From positions 4,686-68,685 of the forward strand of contig NW_022985222.1 of NCBI RefSeq assembly GCF_010093535.1: a DNA stretch of 64,000 nt. The letters are read 5' to 3'. Position 1 is the first letter of the stretch, and every line of letters begins with the position of its first letter. Made by a program: the position numbers and the translations under genes. The DNA is from Lindgomyces ingoldianus. Taxonomy: Eukaryota; Ascomycota; Dothideomycetes; Pleosporales; Lindgomycetaceae. The notes under the pieces are model-generated. The model was not told where the DNA came from, did not search any database, and worked only from the letters and a program-made list of their open reading frames with translations. This document shows positions 44,413 through 55,899 of the stretch, in pieces.

Positions 44413-45544
44413 ACGTACCTAACGGGTTGGCCGGCCACACAGGTTGGCCGGCCACTTTTGCCAAGCCTCTACCAAACTCTACCTATCTACATAATGCCTT
44501 AACAACAACACTAGATTAAATCTTCTAAAGAACGTTAGATACAGCTTACTCTTTAAGCTCTTAAATAAGACTTAAAACTCTCCTTACAACACGCTGCAGC
44601 TATCTATAATGTCTCTTACACAACACTAAGCAATTAACGCGCTAGACAGCCTTTATAAGCACAATGCTAGCCTAAATTAAGGAATTTAACTAAGCTTAAA
44701 AAGAAGGTAGTTGTTAAGTACATACTTAAGCTTATTACACGCAGATTTCCCTCTAGGCTTGTAGCTATAGCTAATATAGCTAATTCCTTGCCCGCAGAGC
44801 GCAATCTAGGCCAGGTTAGCTTAAACTAGACTAGTATGTAGGTTAAGCACTGCTCTAAGTTTATAATAAAGTTTAATTATAAGTATAATTATAAGAAAGC
44901 GCTTTATAAAGATTTAGAGGTTATTTAAGGCTAGTTTTGCCTAGTAGCTAACATAAAAGCTAAGTACAGTATCTAGAATAAAGACAGGTATAACTTTAAC
45001 AAGTTAGGCTTTATAATAGGCTAGATATTAACTAGAGTAGTTATTACAGCTTTAGAGAGATAAGGATAGCTAAAGGTAATATAGTAAGGTAATAAAAAGT
45101 AGATAACAGTTATCTAGGGCATTAACATAATAAAGTAGGCTATAAGATTATAAAGCTTTAAGTAGTAAATAAGGCTACTACATAACATAGATTACATAAA
45201 AGGAAGTAAATTTAGGCAGAAAAGACTTTAATAGTTAAGGATAGAGCTTGTCTAACTGCTCTAAAGGAGTTTACAGCGCGTAGTGATAGAAAGAAGCTAA
45301 AGACGCAGGTGCGCGCTAAAGAAGGTAAGCTAAGTTAAAGGCAATGCAGGTAGTGCAATTAGACTAGGCATAACTTACATATGTGTAAGCAAGTAGTAGA
45401 AGTAGACTCTAAATAATATCTTGTGTTATATTACTCTATATAGAGCTAAAGTGGGCTGTTTTGCGAGAGAATAGAGTAGTTTTAGTAGGGGCTTGGCAAA
45501 AGTAGCCGGCCAACCCGTGTGGCCGGCCAACCCGTTAGGTACGT
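44413..45544 (+). mobile_element. Internally deleted Fot1/pogo-type transposon, copy A2
   Basis: Flanked by TA (44411-44412, 45545-45546). Termini are ACGTACCTAACGGG and CCCGTTAGGTACGT. It is 1132 bp, exactly as long as A1, with the same internal junction (GGCTATAAGATTATAAAGCT corresponds to GGCTATGAGATCACAGAGCT in A1). The plus strand carries the transposase remnant. More RIP changes than A1. It sits in the gag-like element; about 140 bp of host sequence separate it from the nest at 45686. Confidence 0.93.
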
Positions 45545-46804
45545 TATAAAAAAAACTATTTTTAAAGACCTACCTTAGAGTGTACTAGGACGTAGTTATT
45601 AAAGACTTTAGCAGCCTTAATTAGGTGTTACAGGACATTGCAATTCTTAAAGAATACTAAAAAGAGACTTAAATCTAAGAATATAACATACTTTACAAGC
45701 AAGTTGCTTACACACCTAAGTTACTTACTTTTACTAAGACCCTACTAAACTACTTTTTCTACACTAATGTATTCCTAACAAAACTACTTAGACACGCTAA
45801 AAGAATGTTAGATACAGCTTATACTCTAAGCTTTTAAATAAGACATAAAACTTTTAAAAAAACATGTTGCAGCTATAACGTACCTAACAGATTAGCTGGC
45901 TACACAGGTTAGCCGGCTACTTTTGCTAAGCCCCTACTAAAACTACCCTATTCTAGCGCAAAACAGCCTACTTTAGTTCTATATAGAGTAATATAACACA
46001 AGATATTATTTAGAGTCTACCTTTACTACTTACTTACACATATGTAAGTTATGCCTAGTCTAATCGCACTGCCTGTATTGCCTTTAACTTAGCTTACTTT
46101 TTTTTAGCGCACACTTGCGTTTTTAGCTACTTTCTATTACTACGCGCTCTAAACTCCTTTAAAGCAGTTAGACAAGCTCTATCCTTAACTATTAAGGTTT
46201 TTTCTGCCTAAATTTACTTTTTTTTATGTAATTTATGTTATGTAGCAGCTTTATTTGCTACTTAAAGCTTTATAATTTTTTTTTACACTAACACTAGCTT
46301 ATACATAATAATTACTGCCCTCTTTAAGACTTTCTTAAAAGCCTTTACTATAAATGTTAGTAAGCTATTTATATGCCTTTAAATTTTTACCTTTATAAGC
46401 GCTAATTATAAGCTAAATTTAAAAGTATTACTTAGGGTTTACAACTGCTAGAGCTTATTATTAATAAGTAGTAGTAGTAATAAAGTATATAACTAGATAT
46501 TAAGAGCTATTTTAACTTATTTTAAGTTAAATAGAACTAAACTAGCGCTTTAAAACCCTTCTTAGATATTACTAAAAATAATTACTATATTATAGTTGTG
46601 TATAAAGCATAGTAGGAACTTAAGTTTTATAATATAAGTAATTTAGTTACACATATTATTTTTAGCTTAGCACTTATACACTTTTTTTAGAGGGGCAAAA
46701 CAACCTATTTTAAAAGGCTGTAAAAGGTGTAATAAGTATAAAGGCATATAAATAGTAATAATTTTATTTTTCTTCTAGTACTACTAAAAATTAAGTAACT
46801 TATA

Positions 46805-49769
46805 ACGTACTTCATAGGCGAGTTGCTTACACACCCGAGTTGCTTACTTTTGCTAAGACCCTACTCTAACAAACTCTATTATAGCCTATAACAACCCGCT
46901 CTAGCACTATATAGTACAGTACAGCCTAGAATATTATGTAGATACTACTTCTGCTTCTTGCTTACATGTTTACATGTTATGCCTAGTCTAATTACACTGT
47001 CTGCAGCGCCTTTAGAATAGCTTACCTACTTTAGCTTACACCTGCTTTTTTACCTTCTTCCTGTTACTACGCGCTTTAAACTCCTTTAAAGCTATTAAGT
47101 GTAGGCTTTTCTAAATTATTAAGGTCTTTTCTACTTTAATTTACTTTTTTTTATATAATTTATGTTATGTAGTAGCCTTATTAGCTGCTTAAAGTTTAGT
47201 AATTTCTTATTATACTAACACTAGCTTATGCATAATTATTACTGCCCTTTTTAAAACTTTTTTAAACACTTTAACTATAAAAGTTAGTAAGCTATTTATA
47301 TACTTCTAAATTTTTATTTTTATAAGCATTAATTATAACTTAAGTTTTAAACTATTACTTAAGGTTTACAACTACTAGAGCTTATTATATATAGGTAGTA
47401 GTAGTAATAGAGTGCATAACTTTACATTAAAGCTTATTATAACTTATTATAGGTTAAAAGGAACTAATCTAGCGCCTTAAAACCTTTTTTAAATATTACT
47501 AAAAGTAATTATAGCATAATAAGCTACTTTAAAGCATAGTAGAAACTTTATTTTTATAATATAAGTAATCTAGTTACATATAAGGTTTTTAGCTTAGCAC
47601 TTATATACTTTTTTTAAAAAAGTAAAATAACCTATATTAAGTAGCTATAAAAAGCGTAATAACGTACTTTATAGGCAAGTTGCTCACACACCTGAGTCGC
47701 TTACTTTTGCTAAGACCCCACTAAACTACCCTTCCTACACTAATGCATTCCCTACAACACTACTTAGACGCGCTAAAAGAACGTTAGATACAGCTTGCGC
47801 TCTAAGCTTTTAAATAAGACATAAAACTCTTAAAGAAATGTGCTATAGCTATGTGCAAGGTCTTATAAAAGATAATAAATAACTATAGCGCTAGACAACC
47901 TTTATAAGCTAATTCTACAGCTAAATCACAGAGGCTAGGCAATAAAAAGGAGCAGGTAATTGTTAAGACTATACTTAAGCTATATGCGTAAGGAATTTCC
48001 CCTTAGATAGCATTTATAGCTAATATAGCTAATTCTTTGCGCGCTAAGCATAATCTAGGCTATGTTTGCATAAACTAGCCTAGTACGTTTATAAAGCGTT
48101 ATTTAGAGCTTAAAGTAACATTTAAGCGTAAGTATAACTATAAAAGAGCCCTCTACAAGAGTCCTAGGGTAATTTAGAGCAGGTTTAGCCTTATAGAGAA
48201 TATTAAAGCTAAGTATAGCATCTAGGATAATAACATGTACAACTTTAGCAAGATAGGGTTTATAATTAGCTAGATATCTCTTAACTATACTTACACTTAA
48301 AACTTTACTTTAAGCTCTAAATAACGCTTTATAAACATACTAGGCTAGTTTATGTAAACATAGCCTAGATTACGCTTAGCGCGCAAAGAATTAGCTATAT
48401 TAGCTACAAATGCTATCTAAGGGGAAATTCCTTGCGCATATAGCTTAAGTATAGTCTTAACAATTACCTACTTCTTTTTATTGCCTAGCCTTTGTAATTT
48501 AGCTGTAGAATTAGCTTATAAAGGTTGTCTAGCGCTGTAGTTATTTATTATCTTTTATAAGACCCTACACATAGCTATAGCACATTTCTTTAAGAGTTTT
48601 ATGTCTTATTTAAAAGCTTAGAGCGCAAGCTGTATCTAACATTCTTTTAGCGCGTCTAAGTAGTGTTGTGGGGAATGCATTAGTGTAGGAAAGGTGGTTT
48701 AGTGGGGTCTTAGCAAAAGTAAGCAACTCAGGTGTGTGAGCAACTCGCCCATGAAGTACGTTAAGTAAAAAAGTATATAAATAGTAATAATTTTATTATC
48801 TTTATAGTATTACTAAAAATAAAGTAAGTTATAGCTTTTATAGCTATTAATAACTAACAAATAGTAGGTGCTAACAGTACACTTTTTTATATATATATTA
48901 AAGTCCTTTAACTAGTCTAGACTAAGCTAATTAGTAGTCTAGCTACGCTTAAAGATTATAATAACTTAATTCTAAAGTAGATTTTTTTAATACTAGTTTA
49001 AAAAGTAGTTGCTACTTTAGAAAATAATAAAAAGTAAAATAGCCTACCTTTTAGCATTAATGCCCTAGATAGCTGTTGTCTACTTCTAGTTACTTAGCTA
49101 GACTACTTTTAGCTATCCTTATCTCTCTAAACTTATAACAACTGCTTTAGTAGATATTTAGCCTATTATAAACTTTATTTTATTAAAGTTATATGTGTTA
49201 TTATTCTAGATGCTATACTTAGCTTTAATATTCTTTATAAAGTTAAACTAGCTTTAAATTACTATAAGATTTTTATAAAAAGCTTTTTTATAGTTATACT
49301 TACACTTAAACTTTACTTTAAGCTTTAAGTAACACTTAATAATTATATTAAGCTAGTTTATACTAATATAGCTTATATTATGCTTAGCATGTAAAGAACT
49401 AGATATATTAGCTACAGCTGCTAGCTAGGGGGGAAATTCTTGCGCATTTAGCTTAAGTATGTGCTAAATAATTACTTACTTCTTATTATTATCTAGCTTT
49501 TATAAGTTAGCTATATAATTAGCTTAAAAAGGTTGTTTAGCGTGTTAGTTACTTATTATCTTTTAAAAGACTCTATAGATAGCTGTAGTGTGTTACTTAA
49601 AAAGTGTTACATTTTATTTAAAAGCTTAAAGTATAAGCTACATTTAATATTCCTTTAACATGTCTAAGTAGTGTTGTTAGGAATGTATTAGTGTAGAAAA
49701 AGTAGTGTAGTAGGGTCTTAGCAAAAGTAAGCAACTTAGGTGTGTAAGCAACTTGCCTATAAAGTACGT
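46805..49769 (-). mobile_element. Full-length Fot1/pogo-type transposon B2, third level of the nest
   Basis: Flanked by TA (46803-46804, 49770-49771), ends ACGTACTTCATAGGCGAG and its complement. Without B3 it is about 1863 bp. The left end is the 3' end of the transposase gene and the right end the 5' end, so coding is on the minus strand. It interrupts A3 between the codons for the GHES motif and the third catalytic segment. Terminal repeats differ from family A (GTTGCTCACACACCCGAGTC in place of the GGCCGGCC words), but the interior is related. Heavily mutated. Confidence 0.9.
47662..48761. mobile_element. Palindromic Fot1 derivative B3, innermost of the nest
   Basis: 1100 bp, flanked by TA (47660-47661, 48762-48763). 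The left arm (47662-~48144) and right arm (~48281-48761) are reverse complements of about 480 bp. The ~136-bp loop reads on the plus strand KRALYKSPRVI.SRFSLIENIKAKYSI and YNFSKIGFII, the part of the Fot1 transposase up to the first catalytic Asp (here Ser). So the element is the 5' half of a family-B transposon followed by its own inverted copy, with two 5'-type ends. It lacks the DDE core. Confidence 0.93.
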
Positions 49770-51657
49770 TAGCTTTTATAGCTATTAATAATGAAAAGCT
49801 AATAAGCGCCTACAAATTTTTTTTATATGCTTATTAAGGTGCTTTAACTACTATAGCCTAAGCTTATTTATTATCTAGCTATTTTTAAAGACTATAATAA
49901 TCTAGTTCTAAAGCAGATTCTTTCTCTTATATTAAGTAAAAAAGTAATAGCAGCTCTTAAAAATAATAAAAAGTAAAATAGCCTACTTTATTATATTAAT
50001 GCCTTAAATAACTGTTGTCTACTTTCTATTATCTTGCTATATTACTTTTAGCTGTCTTTATCTCTTTAAAGCTATAATAACTACTCTAGTTAATATCTAG
50101 CCTCTTATAAAGCTTAACCTATTAAAGTTATATATATATCTTTATTCTGGATACTGTACTTAGCTTTTATGTTAGCTACTAGGTAAAACTAGCTTTAGAT
50201 AACCTCTAGATCTTTATAAAATACTCTTTTATAATTATACTTATAATTAAACTTTATTATAAACTTAGAGCAGTGCTTAACCTATATACTAGGCTAGTTT
50301 AAGCTAACCTAGCCTAGATTACGCTCTACGCGTAAGGAATTAGCTATATTAGCTATAGCTGTAAGCCTAAAGGAAAATCTGCGTGTAATAAGCTTAAGTA
50401 TATACTTAATAACTACTTTTTTTTTAAGCTTAGTTAGATTTCTTAATTTAGGCTAGCATTTTACTTATAAAGGCTGTCTAGCGTGTTAATTACTTAGTGT
50501 TATATAAGAGACATTATAGATAGCTGCAGCGTGTTATAAGAAGAGTTTTAAGTTTTATTTAAAAGCCTAAAAAGTAAGCTGTATTTAACATTCTTTAGAA
50601 AATTTAATCTAGTGTTGTTATTAAGGCATTATGTAGATAGGTAGAGTTTAGTAGAGGCTTGGCAAAAGTGGCCGGCTAACCTGTTAGGTACGTTATATAA
50701 AGTCTTTTAAAAGACAATAAATAACTATAGCGCTAGACAACTTTTATAAGCTAATTCTACAGCTAACTTATAAAGGCTAGGTAATAAGAAGGAGCAGGTA
50801 ATTATAAAGACTATACTTAAGCTATATGTATAAGAATTTTCCCCTTAAATAGCATTTATAGCTAATATAGCTAATTCTTTGCGCGCTAAGTGTTATCTAG
50901 GCTATGTTAGCATAAACTAGTCTAGTATATTTATAAAGTGTTATTTAAAGCTTAAAGTAAAGTTTTAAGCGTAAGTATAGTTAATAGATATTTAGCCTAT
51001 AATAAAGCCTATCTTACTAAAGTTATATATGTTATTATTCTAGATGTTATACTTAGCTTTAATATTTATTACAAGGCTAAACCTGCTCTAAATTACTGTA
51101 GGACTTTTATAAAAAGCTCTCTTATAGTTATACTACACATAAACATTACTTTAAAGTCTAGATAACACTTTCTAAACATACTAGGCTAGTTTATGCTAAC
51201 ATAGCCTAGATTATGCTTAGCGCGCAAAGAATTAGCTATATTAGCTATAAATGCTATCTAAAAGGAAAATCCTTGCGCATATAGCTTAAGTATAGTCTTA
51301 ATAATTACCTACTTCTTCTTATTACTTAGCCTTTATAAGTTAGCTATAGAATTAGCTTGTAAAAGTTATCTAGTGCTATAGTTATTTATTATCTTTTAAG
51401 AGACTCTGTACATAGCTGCAGCATATTTCTTTAAGAATTTTATGTCTTATTTAAAAGCTTAGAGCATAAGCTGTATCTAACATTCTTTTAGCACATCTAA
51501 GTAGTGTTGTTAGAAATGCATTAGTGTAAAAAGAGTAGTTTAGTAAGGTCTTAGCAAAAGTAAGTAACTTAGGTGTGTAAGCAACTCGCCTGTAAAGTAC
51601 GTTATTATAAATGTTAAAAAAGAAGAGAAATAGTTCCCCTTTAATAATAAAACCTAT

Positions 51658-51975
51658 TGTCACGGTATCCTCCCTAGATCCTAGACATAACTGTATTAGA
51701 CGCGTACTAGAGTATTATTAGTGCACGTCTAATATAAACACAACACAACAAAGACATAAACTTAAGCATAAACTGCCTTAACACTAACTAAACCTAGAAT
51801 AGGCTTAATTTATACTTAAAGCGCTTAGGCTTCTAAGCTAAGTATTTAATTACTAATTTTCTTCTAAACCTTTCTATTTCTTACATAACATCTTATACTT
51901 ACTATAATACTTTACATAGTAATTAAACTAGACTTCTGTAAAGCTTTATAACCTTACTTGTGTATAATTATAACA
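51658..51975 (+). repeat. 318-bp LTR of E1 (5' LTR)
   Basis: TGTCACGGTATCCTCCCTAG to TAATTATAACA. Length equals the LTRs of E2 and the rejoined LTR of E3. The following TTACATTATAT is the same as inside E2. Confidence 0.93.
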
Positions 51976-53949
51976 TTACATTATATCTAAACTTTAGCTA
52001 AAAATAGCCTCTAAATTTAATCTAATAAGCTTAGTACTTACATAACATTAAGCTATTAGAGTAAGCTAAAAAGCCTTTTAAAAAGCGCTTACTTTATAAA
52101 AAAGCTACTATGTTATAAGCTTAAAAGCTTTTTAAAAGGACTTTAAAGAATAGCTTTACATTATAAAGTAGTCTATTTCTACTTTAACTTTTATTATAGT
52201 AGTAAGAACTAAGAACTTACTAGCCTTAAAGCCTACTTAGAAGTCTAGAGATAGCTTAACTCTTTTTTATCTAATGCTGCCTACAACCTGTAACCTTTCT
52301 AATTTAGTAATAAAATCTAACTAACTCTCTAATCCCCTACTGTTTAATAGAAAATAGAAAGACTTACTTTTCTTTCTATATAAGCTCTAATATAAACTTA
52401 AAAAAAATATAGACTAATTTCTCTTTAAATGCTTCTAGTTACTATATGCCTACTTTTAACTTAACTATAACATAATAGCCTTAATTAACTTACTAATAAA
52501 TAAAGATATTATTAACTTAGATTAATTTATAGTATTTTTATAAGTAACTTATAAAAACTTAAATAAAAAGTTAATAGCCTTAAGTTACCTAAACACTTTA
52601 TAATAAAAAAAAAGCTTTACTTTATACTTTACTAAGTTCTACTAACTTGCATCTAATATAAGCCTAAATAAGATAAGTCTAATTATAGCTTTATATAACT
52701 CCCTCTTAACTAAACTGTAACACGCTATAGTAAAAGAACCTCTTTTAAACAACCTTAATATGTATGTAAACCTAATTACTACCTATAATAATAACATAAA
52801 GTTTCTCTCTATACAAGCCCTAATACGCCTCTAAACTAGCGCAGTTGTAAATAAAAACTTTAACATAATAAAAATTAATTTAAATTATGCTCTTATTAGT
52901 TTTAAAAAGTGTAAAAATTATAAAAAGAAAAGTTAATGCTTTAAGTATAGTAAGTATAGTTATATTTTTTAAAACTACTTTATTTTTTTTTTAAGTCTAC
53001 GCAAGTAGCGCTGCTAGCACTTATTAAAAATTTTTACTATTTTATTTTTATTTTTATAAAGGCTTTAACTTATATTTAAGCTTTAATCTTCTTTGCTACT
53101 CTTAACATAGCTACAGCTATAGCAGTAGAAGCCTATAAAAAGGCTTGTCTTAAGGCTAAGTTACCTCTTAGAACTAATTTAACACTAGATCTTTGCTAAC
53201 TTATAAGCTAAGTCCTCTACTTATAACTAAAAGTACTAAGTTAATATTCTTATATATTTATAATAAACAACTATATTAGCCCTAATATAAGCTTTTATTA
53301 ACTTAAAAGTAAATAGTATAGGTTATATTAATAAAAAACTAGCATGTAAACTAAATCTTTAATTAACACTACTTACTTAAATAATTTACTTAACTAGATT
53401 TAATAGAAAATAACTTAAAAAAGGTTTTATTTTTTATACTATAACTATTATAATTACTTACTAACACTATAAGAAGTAGATTAAGCTTTATGTAATAAAC
53501 ATAGAACATTATAACCTAATTTTAGAACAACTATAGCTGTATTAGCATAAAGTTGCCTTTAATTACTAAAAGTAAGTTCTAAACTTTAACTTTTTTTAAT
53601 GCTAAGATATATGCTTACGCTTACACCTAAATAACACTTAAGTAGCACTTAATATAGAAGGTCTCTAGACTTACTCTTTAATAACCTAGAGAAGAACTAC
53701 CTAAGCTAGGCTAATAAGCTAGGCCTTTTACTAAGATAAGCTATGTAAAATAATTTAATAACTACTTAAACCTAAAAAAAAAAGCCTTTAAAAAAATTTT
53801 ACTTACTTAATTTAAACATAAACTAAGACTTAAACAGCAGATAGATATCTGCTACATAGAACCTGCTTTATTTATAACCCTAGCTTAATAACTAGATTAC
53901 AAAATCTATGTAGTTATAATTTCTAATATAGACTAAGCTCTAGCTCTCT

Positions 53950-55000
53950 AAAAACATACTAACTTAAGAATAATAGTTTTTTAAGACTATTATAACTTAT
54001 TATATGTTTTTTTTAAGACAAGTCTAATAAGCTTTTAATATAACATTTATATAATTACTAAATAACTTTTAAGCCTAGTAAACAACCTAGTTATAGGCTA
54101 CTATATAAGATGTTACTAAATAAATTAAAAGTGCTTTAAAAATACCTTAATAAGAACCTAAAAAAAAAGTTTATTTAAGCTAGCTTCTTACTAGTAGTGT
54201 TACTTATACTATTTATAAAAAAACTTAAAAGTAGGCTTTAATTCTATGTTAACTACTAAAAACTAAATGCTATTACTATTAAAAACTAATAGTTAATTTC
54301 TTTTTTATAGAATACTCTAAGCTAACTAAGTAAAAAAAAGTATTTTATAAAGTTTAATATTATTACTGCCTTTAATAAGCTAAAAATAGTAAAAGGTAAT
54401 AAGTAGCTAATAGTGTTTTAGACTTAATACAGACTATTTAAGTACCTAGTAATGCTCTTTAGCTTAGCTAACACGCCTAGTACTTTTTAACATTTTATAA
54501 ATAACTTACTCTAACTCTACCTAGACATATTCTACACTGTGTATATTAATAATATTCTAATTTATAGTAATAGGCTTTTAGAGTACAAACAGCATGTACG
54601 CCTAGTGCTAAAGGCTATAAAAGAAGTAGGTCTGTAACTTAACATAAACAAATGTAAGTTCTACTAATTAAAGGTTATATATTTAAGATATGTAATCTTT
54701 ATAAATAGCATCTAAATAGACCCTATTAAGGTTTAGACTGTGCTAGATTAGTAATACTTAAAAGACATAAAAGATGTTTAAGCTTTTATAAAATTTACTA
54801 ACTTTTACTAATAATTTATTAATAACTTTTTATAGTAAGTAAGCCTTATAATTACACTTACTAAGAAAGAGATTTAAGTTAACTTTAACTTAAATTACTA
54901 ATAGTCTTTTAACTAGCTAAAGAAAGCCTTTACTAAAGCTCTAATACTCTACTACTTTAACTTTAAACTACTAATACTTGTAGAAGCTAATGCCTTAGAC
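53950..55000 (+). pseudogene. Ty3/gypsy reverse transcriptase remnant of E1
   Basis: The plus frame shows FNKLKIVKGNK.LIVF near 54370, YLVMLFSLANTPSTF near 54445, the catalytic YINNILIYS at about 54541-54567 (family YIDDILIYS; both Asp became Asn by G-to-A), EYKQHVRLVLKAIKEVG near 54590, then the entry into RNase H. Many stops. Inactive. It would have copied the element's RNA. Confidence 0.88.
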
Positions 55001-55028
55001 TGTTATAATTGTGCACAAGTAAGGTTAT

Positions 55029-55346
55029 TGTCACGATTGTGCACAAGTAAGGTTATAGAGCTTCACGGAGGTCTAGTTTAATTACTACGTGAGGTATTAT
55101 AGTAGGTACAAGACGTTGTGTGAGGAATAGAAAGGTTTAAAAGGAAATTAGTAATTAAATACTTAGCTTAAAAGTCTAAGCGCTTTAGGTATAAATTAAG
55201 CCTATTTTAGGTTTAGTTAGTGTTAAAGTAGTTTATGCTTAAGTTTATGTCTATGTTGTGTTATGTTTATGTTAAACGTGCACTAATAATACTCTAGTAC
55301 GCGTCTAATATAGTTATGTCTAGGATCTAGAGAGGATACTGTAACA
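55029..55346 (-). repeat. 318-bp LTR of E2 (3' LTR)
   Basis: Starts TGTCACGATTGTGCACAAG and ends GGATACTGTAACA on the plus strand. The preceding 28 bp repeat the same LTR start, because they are the broken LTR of E3. Confidence 0.93.
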
Positions 55347-55899
55347 GTACCCCCCCTTTTATTAGAAAGGGAATCCTTTACATTAGTAGTTTTAGCATTA
55401 AGTTGTCTTTATTAAGGTACAGGTTTAGTTTAGATAGGTATTAAGTGTAGAATTAGGTTACTGCAGAGTTCTTTTATAAGGCTTTTATAGGTTTCTATAA
55501 TAGTTTGTTGTATCTAGTCTATTTTATAAAGTATTTATAGATATGTTTCTTCTTATTAAACTAGATTTATTTAATGTCTTTTATAATATATTCTAGTTTA
55601 TTATTTATAATAACAGGTTTAGGTAGCAGGTTTAGCTGTTTAGGTAGATAGTTAGATTTAGAGGCTGCTTAGCGCAGCAATAATATGTAGAACACAGGGT
55701 GTATCTTTATGCTGTTAGGTAGAATTAATTAGTAAGTGTGTAATAAGACTATATAGGCTACTATAAAAGGGCTAAAGTTCTTCTAATTAAGTTTCTTTAA
55801 TTATTAGTTTATTTAGATATTTCTAGCGTCTAGCTAGACCTTTTTGCTAGCTACATACACAGGGGCAGAGGTTTAGGATTAGTTTACATACTTTTATTA

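Larger units (their letters stand above)
45878..50693 (-). mobile_element. Full-length Fot1/pogo-type transposon A3, second level of the nest
   Basis: Inserted in B1 at TA (45876-45877, 50694-50695). Without its own insertion it is about 1849 bp, the usual Fot1 size. The minus strand, read around the insertion, gives the whole transposase in broken form. The N-terminal part is near 50600-50150, GINIIK.AILLFIIFK near 49980, VGAY.LFIINSYKS near 49810 (family GAYRLLIIDGHESH; D to N, G to S, H to Y, E to K), then MPLYLLHLLQPF.IGCFAPLKKVY near 46740 and a Lys/Arg-rich tail. It is the full-length counterpart of the deleted copies A1 and A2. It cannot make an active enzyme. Confidence 0.92.
45686..51602. 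mobile_element. Palindromic Fot1 derivative B1, outermost of a four-deep nest
   Basis: Left end ACATACTTTACAAGCAAG (RIP form of ACGTACTTTACAGGCGAG) and right end CTTTACAGGCGAG in reverse complement, flanked by TA (45684-45685, 51603-51604). Removing the insertion 45878-50695 leaves 1099 bp, the size of B3. Both ends are the 5'-type end of the family, so it is a snap-back element too. Its central loop is inverted relative to B3, which a palindrome allows. The 70-codon minus frame near 51450-51663 is not a gene. Confidence 0.9.
51658..55000 (+). mobile_element. Ty3/gypsy element E1, 5' part, interrupted by E3
   Basis: Begins with a 318-bp LTR and runs in the plus direction through gag (about 52000-53000, with knuckle CFKYSKYSYIF.NYF near 52940 where Cys and His became Tyr), a protease/linker region and reverse transcriptase. 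It stops at 55000 inside the start of RNase H (LVEANALD, family VETDASD), exactly where the LTR of E3 begins. The rest is expected beyond E3, outside the window. The 55 bp left of the LTR (51603-51657) are host DNA. Confidence 0.9.

Noticed and set aside
55001..55056. Tandem duplication inside the LTR of E2
   Set aside because: The 28-bp repeat is explained fully by insertion of E2 into the LTR of E3 with the GTTAT target duplication.
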